From Candidatus Omnitrophota bacterium (GTDB taxonomy: Bacteria > Omnitrophota > Gorgyraeia > Gygaellales > Profunditerraquicolaceae): 5,108 nucleotides of DNA. Within the stretch, counting starts at the first letter, position 1, and the number at the start of each line of letters is the position of its first letter. Below are positions 1-5,108 of the stretch, piece by piece. The DNA is taken from assembly GCA_023247875.1 (NCBI GenBank), contig JAHFFQ010000058.1:1-5108 (forward strand), given 5' to 3'. The translations under genes were made by a program, and so were the position numbers. Under the pieces are notes generated by a model, which was not told the DNA's origin, made no database searches, and was given only the letters and a program-made list of their open reading frames with translations.

Positions 1-95
1 AACCTTTCCAAAATAATGGCCACGGAGAATACCGACAAAACCAGAAGTATCACCATGGTAACCCCGCCGATCTTGATCAAATGCCATAGATTCAT
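1..95 (-). CDS. MotA/TolQ/ExbB-family proton channel protein, N-terminal fragment
   Basis: Only the first 31 codons lie in the window; the gene runs off the left edge in an open frame. The peptide begins MNLWHLIKIGG, continues through a hydrophobic stretch at about residues 12-29, and ends in ILER. This is the usual start of ExbB/TolQ proteins: a short amphipathic N-terminus with a Gly-Gly, then the first membrane helix closing with I-L-E-R. These inner-membrane proteins form proton channels with ExbD/TolR partners and power TonB-dependent transport or the Tol-Pal envelope system. The ATG at 95 is chosen because an AAAGGGG ribosome site lies 6 nt upstream (102-108) and a candidate promoter lies further upstream. 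The fragment is too short to separate ExbB from TolQ or MotA-like members. An exbD/tolR gene would be expected just beyond the left edge. The family call rests on this short N-terminus alone. Confidence 0.72.
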   Translation of the reverse strand, partial: MNLWHLIKIGGVTMVILLVLSVFSVAIILER

Positions 96-101
96 AATTG
101 A

Positions 102-108
102 CCCCTTT
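102..108 (-). promoter_or_regulatory. Ribosome binding site of the ExbB/TolQ-like gene
   Basis: On the minus strand the sequence AAAGGGG is followed by TCAATT and then the ATG at 95. The purine-rich run resembles a Shine-Dalgarno site with 6 nt spacing. It supports this start for a gene too short in the window to judge from length. Confidence 0.6.
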
Positions 109-120
109 CAATAATTTTCG

Positions 121-133
121 TAAATCGGATTTA
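121..133. promoter_or_regulatory. 13-bp palindrome, possible operator
   Basis: TAAATC-G-GATTTA is a perfect odd palindrome with two 6-bp arms. It lies at or just downstream of the transcription start predicted from the promoter at 140-168, and upstream of the ribosome site. That is a position where a dimeric repressor could act. No regulator is encoded in the window, and an AT-rich palindrome of this length could arise by chance. Confidence 0.3.
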
Positions 134-139
134 GGATAT

Positions 140-168
140 ATTTTACATCACTTTTTGGAAAATGTCTT
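140..168 (-). promoter_or_regulatory. Candidate sigma70-type promoter for the ExbB/TolQ-like gene
   Basis: On the minus strand a -35-like AAGACA (168-163, four of six consensus bases) is followed by a 17-nt spacer and a -10-like TAAAAT (145-140, five of six). Transcription would begin near 133 and give a leader of about 38 nt carrying the ribosome site. The upstream pilin gene ends in a probable terminator, so an independent promoter here makes sense. The call is by consensus only. Confidence 0.45.
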
Positions 169-186
169 GAGTTTTTTGCAATCTTA

Positions 187-220
187 GCGGCTGCCACGGC
201 TTGCCTTTCGCAGCACCGCT
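187..220 (+). repeat. Hairpin repeat, copy A (diverged, short copy)
   Basis: This 34-nt segment matches the minus-strand segment 1127-1093 at about 30 of 34 aligned positions with one single-base gap. It includes an identical 13-mer, TCGCAGCACCGCT. It folds as a hairpin: GCGG (187-190) pairs with CCGC (216-219), CTGC (191-194) pairs with GCAG (210-213), C214 and A215 are bulged, and a short inner stem GG/CC closes on CTTG. Weaker similarity may continue to about 245 (compare CAGAGAAAAT with GCGAGGAAAAT in copy B). It lies between the pilin terminator and the promoter of the ExbB/TolQ-like gene, in the opposite orientation to copy B. It is best read as a degraded copy of a dispersed palindromic element. 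Confidence 0.6.
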
Positions 221-240
221 TACCAATACCCTTCAGAGAA

Positions 241-289
241 AATAATAAAAAATCCCCCTTTCTAATTTTGTTAACAGTAAAAAGAGGGG
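241..289 (-). terminator. Rho-independent terminator downstream of the pilin gene
   Basis: On the minus strand CCCCTCTTTT (from 289) can pair with AGAAAGGGGG (ending at 254). The stem is about 9 bp, with one mismatch and two wobbles allowed, and a loop containing GTTAAC. ATTTTTTATTATT follows directly. A stem with a C/G-rich base followed by a T-tract, about 60 nt after the pilin stop, is the expected form of an intrinsic terminator. The stem is imperfect, so strength is uncertain. Confidence 0.6.
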
Positions 290-351
290 AAATAAATTAA
301 TTATAAGAAACTAATTCAAGTGTGTCGTACCAGAAGAACTAAATCCTAAAT

Positions 352-861
352 TTAATACCCGTAACAATCATGCCCAGCCCCTGTTCCAACAGCATTACAT
401 GCCCAAGTGTTGCTTCCTGATGAAACAGCTACACCATAAATCAAACCATATCCTCCGCTAAGCTGGGGCGTTTTCCCTCCCGATGAACACCGGGTCGCCC
501 CCACGCAGAAATCGGATGGCGACTCCGAACAAGGACTCCATCGTTGATAACTAAAATAGTATGTACCCCTACAGGCGGTAGGAACTTGATCAGAACCTGT
601 ACCCATGTTAAGATCGCTAGTAGAGATACCGGACCATGTCCCATTTTGCATATAATATTCAAATGCAAGCTTGCCCATCTGCCCTAAAATCTGTCTTGCT
701 TCAGCGCCTCGGCCCTTTTCTACCATTTTAGAGTATTGAGAGATACCTAAGGCAGCTAGAATACCTACGATGATTATGACGATTATAAGCTCTATAAGGG
801 TAAAAGACCTTGAATGGGATTTTGATATGGATATTGGGATTCCATTCCTATGCATGTGCAT
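352..861 (-). CDS. Type IV pilin-like (pseudopilin) prepilin, cysteine-rich
   Basis: The 169-residue product has a polar, basic leader of 19 residues, then the class III prepilin signature S|FTLIEL. Phe20 would be mature residue 1 and Glu24 the invariant Glu5. A hydrophobic helix follows (about 20-40) and continues into an amphipathic segment (EKGRGAEARQILGQMGKLAFEYY) of the pilin alpha-1 spine. After cleavage and N-methylation by a prepilin peptidase (expected in the family, not in this window) it would sit in the inner membrane and assemble into a pilus or type II secretion-like pseudopilus. The mature part is about 150 residues. The head is rich in Gly and Ser and has six cysteines (97, 111, 119, 125, 155, 166), which could form disulfides in the periplasm. 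The -1 residue is Ser rather than the usual Gly. The ATG at 861 is chosen because GGGAG lies 10 nt upstream; Met3 at 855 is the only close alternative. It cannot be told whether it is a major pilin, minor pilin or pseudopilin. Confidence 0.85.
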   Translation of the reverse strand: MHMHRNGIPISISKSHSRSFTLIELIIVIIIVGILAALGISQYSKMVEKGRGAEARQILGQMGKLAFEYYMQNGTWSGISTSDLNMGTGSDQVPTACRGTYYFSYQRWSPCSESPSDFCVGATRCSSGGKTPQLSGGYGLIYGVAVSSGSNTWACNAVGTGAGHDCYGY

Positions 862-871
862 AGTTTACCCA

Positions 872-876
872 CTCCC
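872..876 (-). promoter_or_regulatory. Ribosome binding site of the pilin gene
   Basis: GGGAG on the minus strand lies 10 nt before the ATG at 861 and 16 nt before the in-frame ATG at 855. The spacing is at the long end of normal for 861 and too long for 855, so it decides the start in favour of 861. Confidence 0.5.
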
Positions 877-940
877 AGTAATTTGTCAATATTTTTATGG
901 GTATTTATTAGTGAAACCGGTCATAAGGGAGCCCAAATTG

Positions 941-1127
941 TGATACCTTTGACAGGTATCAGACGGGATGACGAGGATTGACCTCGAGCAGCATCTCAAG
1001 AATTCGAGCGGGCAGGGATGCCCCGCTATACACGAAGGAGGCAGAGCGAGAATTTTTGCCGAAGCGAAGATTTTCCTCGCTGGGGAAAATCGAGCGGTGC
1101 TGCGAGAGGCAAACCTCGGCAGCCCGC
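941..1127 (-). repeat. Hairpin-rich non-coding element downstream of gltD
   Basis: This stretch begins 4 nt after the gltD stop and contains at least five separate stem-loops: 1127-1094 (13 bp with a one-base bulge and a small internal loop), 1091-1069 (GATTTTCC/GGAAAATC, 8 bp, 7-nt loop), 1026-1008 (GCGGG/CCCGC, 9-nt loop), 986-972 (CGAGG/CCTCG, 5-nt loop) and 961-941 (TGATACC/GGTATCA, 7-nt loop). Two similar direct segments, AGCGAGAATTTTTGCC (1045-1060) and AGCGAAGATTTTCCTC (1063-1078), also lie inside. Open frames cross it on both strands, but none has a recognisable protein family, and an 84-codon one on the minus strand overlaps the end of gltD. The hairpin at its gltD end recurs at 187-220, which favours a dispersed repeat or mobile palindromic element over a gene. 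A structured RNA at the 3' end of the gltBD transcript is the alternative. Boundaries are approximate. Confidence 0.5.
1093..1127 (-). repeat. Hairpin repeat, copy B (longer, better paired copy)
   Basis: Read on the minus strand, GCGG (1127-1124) pairs with CCGC (1097-1094), GCTGC (1123-1119) pairs with GCAGC (1103-1099) with A1098 bulged, and an inner GAGG (1117-1114) pairs with CCTC (1109-1106) around a TTTG loop. This gives 13 base pairs in 35 nt. The same sequence recurs in inverted orientation at 187-220. One inner pair, G1117-C1106, is A196-T207 in the other copy, which is a paired change that keeps the stem. The hairpin starts 4 nt after the gltD stop and is followed by TCGATTTT. It could therefore also help terminate or protect the gltBD mRNA, but the T-run is short and displaced. 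Confidence 0.6.
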
Positions 1128-1131
1128 CAGC

Positions 1132-2574
1132 TTATAACCGTGGAAGGGTTGATTGACCCATCAGGTATTTGTCTATGTGATAAGCGGCCCTGCGGCCTTC
1201 GGAGATCGCCCAAACAATCAGGGACTGACCCCGGCGCATATCTCCGGCGGAAAACACGCCTTTTACCGAAGTCATAAAGTTTTCATCGGTCCTGACGTTA
1301 GCGCGGGTGTCTAATTCAATCTTCAGCTCTTGGATCGGGCCTTCTTTTTGCGGATGAAGGAAACCCAGGGCTAAAACCACTAGATCCGCATCAATCTCAA
1401 ACTCGCTTCCCCGCACTTCCTTTATTATGGGGCAACCTCTGGCGTCCTTAGCAAATTCCACTTTTGCACAGGCAAGTTTCTTAAGTTTACCGCCCTCCCC
1501 GATAAATTTCTTGGTCAAAACCGACCAGTGGCGGCTTCCCCCTTCTTCATGGCTGGTAGAGGTCTTAAGCAATAAAGGGTATTTAGGCCAGGGAAAATCT
1601 TCTGTACGACAGCTAGCCGGCATGGGCATGATCTCTATCTGCGTGACGCAAGAGGCGCCCTGCCTGTGGCTGGTGCCCACGCAATCAGCTCCGGTATCAC
1701 CGCCGCCAATGACCACCACTTTTTTATCTTTAGCGTCAATAAGATCTTCTTTGCCGAATTTCTCTCCGTTTCTTATTTTATTTGACCGTATCAGGTAATC
1801 CATAGCAAAATGTATGCCGGATAAATTCCTTCCTTCTACTAACAGATCCCTGGGCTCCCGTGAGCCGCAGGCAAGGCAAATGGCGTCAAATTCATTTTTA
1901 AGTTTGGATACCGGATAATCCGTGCCTACGGACACAGAGGTTTTAAAAATAATCCCCTCTTTTTCCAATAACCTTATCCTGCGGTCTAAAATCCATTTCT
2001 CCAGCTTAAAATCCGGTATGCCGTAGCGTAAAATTCCGCCGAGCTTATCATCCCGTTCAAAAACAGTGACCGAGTGCCCTGCTTTATTTAACTGGTGGCT
2101 GCAGGAAAGACCCGCGGGGCCTGAGCCGATAACCGCGATCTTCTTTCCGGTGCGTTTTTTAGGAGGCCGCGGCTTAATAAGATTATGCTTGAAGGCATAT
2201 TCTATTATCGCTTCTTCGTCTTCTCTTATAGTAACGGGGTCGTCATTTATGCCCAATACACAGGCATACTCGCAGGGAGCAGGGCAGATCCTGCCCGTTA
2301 TTTCCGGGAGATTGTTGGTCGCATCCAACAGGCCAAATGCCTTTTCCCAGTGGCCGCGGAAAATGGCGTCATTCCAGTCAGGGATATAATTACCTATGGG
2401 GCATCCCCCGTGACAAAAAGGTATGCCGCAATCCATACAGCGCGATGCCTGCTCTTCAGAATGCTCCGGCCTGGGCACAACTGCGACTTCCGAATAATCC
2501 TTGAGCCGCTCGCACACAGGTCGGTACTGGCTTGTCTTTCGTTTAACCTTCAGGAAACCTTTAATGTCGCCCAT
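1132..2574 (-). CDS. gltD: Glutamate synthase small (beta) subunit, NADPH-dependent
   Basis: The 480-residue product matches the usual length of GltD. It takes electrons from NADPH through FAD and passes them by iron-sulfur clusters to the large subunit GltB, which makes glutamate from glutamine and 2-oxoglutarate in the cytoplasm. The N-terminal domain has the cysteine pattern for two 4Fe-4S clusters: C46, C49, C54 and C58, then C97, C101 and C105. An FAD-binding Rossmann motif follows (VIGSGPAG, about 148-155), with LGGILRYGIPDFKL after it. The NADPH-binding Rossmann motif is VIGGGDTGADC (about 288-298). The HEEGG segment (342-346) and the C-terminal FAD motif GVFSAGDMRRGQSL (439-452) are also intact. 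The ATG at 2574 lies 2 nt after the gltB stop with a weak GGATGG site inside the gltB end, so translation is probably coupled. The stop is followed within 4 nt by a hairpin repeat. The arrangement with gltB makes this GltD rather than a stand-alone homologue such as NfnB, PreT or AegA. Confidence 0.95.
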   Translation of the reverse strand: MGDIKGFLKVKRKTSQYRPVCERLKDYSEVAVVPRPEHSEEQASRCMDCGIPFCHGGCPIGNYIPDWNDAIFRGHWEKAFGLLDATNNLPEITGRICPAPCEYACVLGINDDPVTIREDEEAIIEYAFKHNLIKPRPPKKRTGKKIAVIGSGPAGLSCSHQLNKAGHSVTVFERDDKLGGILRYGIPDFKLEKWILDRRIRLLEKEGIIFKTSVSVGTDYPVSKLKNEFDAICLACGSREPRDLLVEGRNLSGIHFAMDYLIRSNKIRNGEKFGKEDLIDAKDKKVVVIGGGDTGADCVGTSHRQGASCVTQIEIMPMPASCRTEDFPWPKYPLLLKTSTSHEEGGSRHWSVLTKKFIGEGGKLKKLACAKVEFAKDARGCPIIKEVRGSEFEIDADLVVLALGFLHPQKEGPIQELKIELDTRANVRTDENFMTSVKGVFSAGDMRRGQSLIVWAISEGRRAAYHIDKYLMGQSTLPRL

Positions 2575-2576
2575 TT

Positions 2577-5108
<2,532 letters not shown>

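Noticed and set aside
254..289. The same stem as a plus-strand terminator
   Set aside because: On the plus strand no gene is present upstream, and the following bases are A-rich rather than T-rich. The T-tract is on the minus-strand side, matching the pilin gene.
862..889. TTGACA (889-884) with TAAACT (867-862) as a promoter for the pilin gene
   Set aside because: The -35 is perfect, but the 16-nt spacer and weak -10 would put the transcription start near 855, inside the gene and past the GGGAG ribosome site. It would require a leaderless message from Met3. A start from further upstream or readthrough from gltD is simpler, though no clear alternative promoter was found.
1093..1127. Hairpin after gltD as a standard rho-independent terminator
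   Set aside because: The stem is strong, but the following bases are TCGATTTT, with the T-run short and displaced. Its other copy at 187-220 lacks a T-run altogether, so the repeat explanation is preferred; a terminator role is possible but unproven.
959..1213. 84-codon open frame on the minus strand across the gltD end and the hairpin element
   Set aside because: It overlaps the last part of gltD in another frame, shows no recognisable family or suitable start context, and is explained by a stop-poor structured repeat. Overlapping open frames on the plus strand (968-1156 and 978-1277) have the same explanation.

Overview
The window reads almost entirely from the minus strand. It carries the 3' part of a glutamate synthase operon (gltB then gltD), a type IV pilin-like gene, and at the left edge the first 31 codons of a MotA/TolQ/ExbB-family channel gene. 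The organism looks like a Gram-negative (diderm) bacterium with moderate base composition. The style of the pilin (a long polar leader, then S|FTLIEL, a short mature protein and a cysteine-rich head) resembles the abundant short pilins of uncultured Omnitrophota and PVC-like lineages. That placement is an inference from family style, not from a marker gene.

Layout from right to left, in the direction of transcription: gltB (5108 to 2577, 5' end outside the window) and gltD (2574 to 1132) are separated by 2 nt and are surely co-transcribed. They encode the large (FMN, 3Fe-4S) and small (FAD, two 4Fe-4S, NADPH) subunits of glutamate synthase, which make glutamate from glutamine and 2-oxoglutarate in ammonium assimilation. 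From a few bases after the gltD stop to about 941 there is no convincing gene. Instead there is a dense series of stem-loops. The pilin gene follows (861 to 352), then a probable rho-independent terminator (289 to 241).

The interval 96-351 holds that terminator, a second and diverged copy of one hairpin from the gltD-downstream region (187-220, opposite orientation), a reasonable sigma70-type promoter (168-140) and a 13-bp palindrome (121-133). These lie before the ExbB/TolQ-like start at 95.

The most interesting signal is non-coding. A 34-35 nt hairpin sequence occurs twice in opposite orientations (187-220 and 1093-1127) with about 30 of 34 positions matching, the outer stem kept and one paired change. 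It behaves like a dispersed palindromic (REP/MITE-like) repeat. The longer copy sits inside a roughly 190-nt hairpin-rich element that abuts the gltD stop codon. The coding genes are otherwise conventional.
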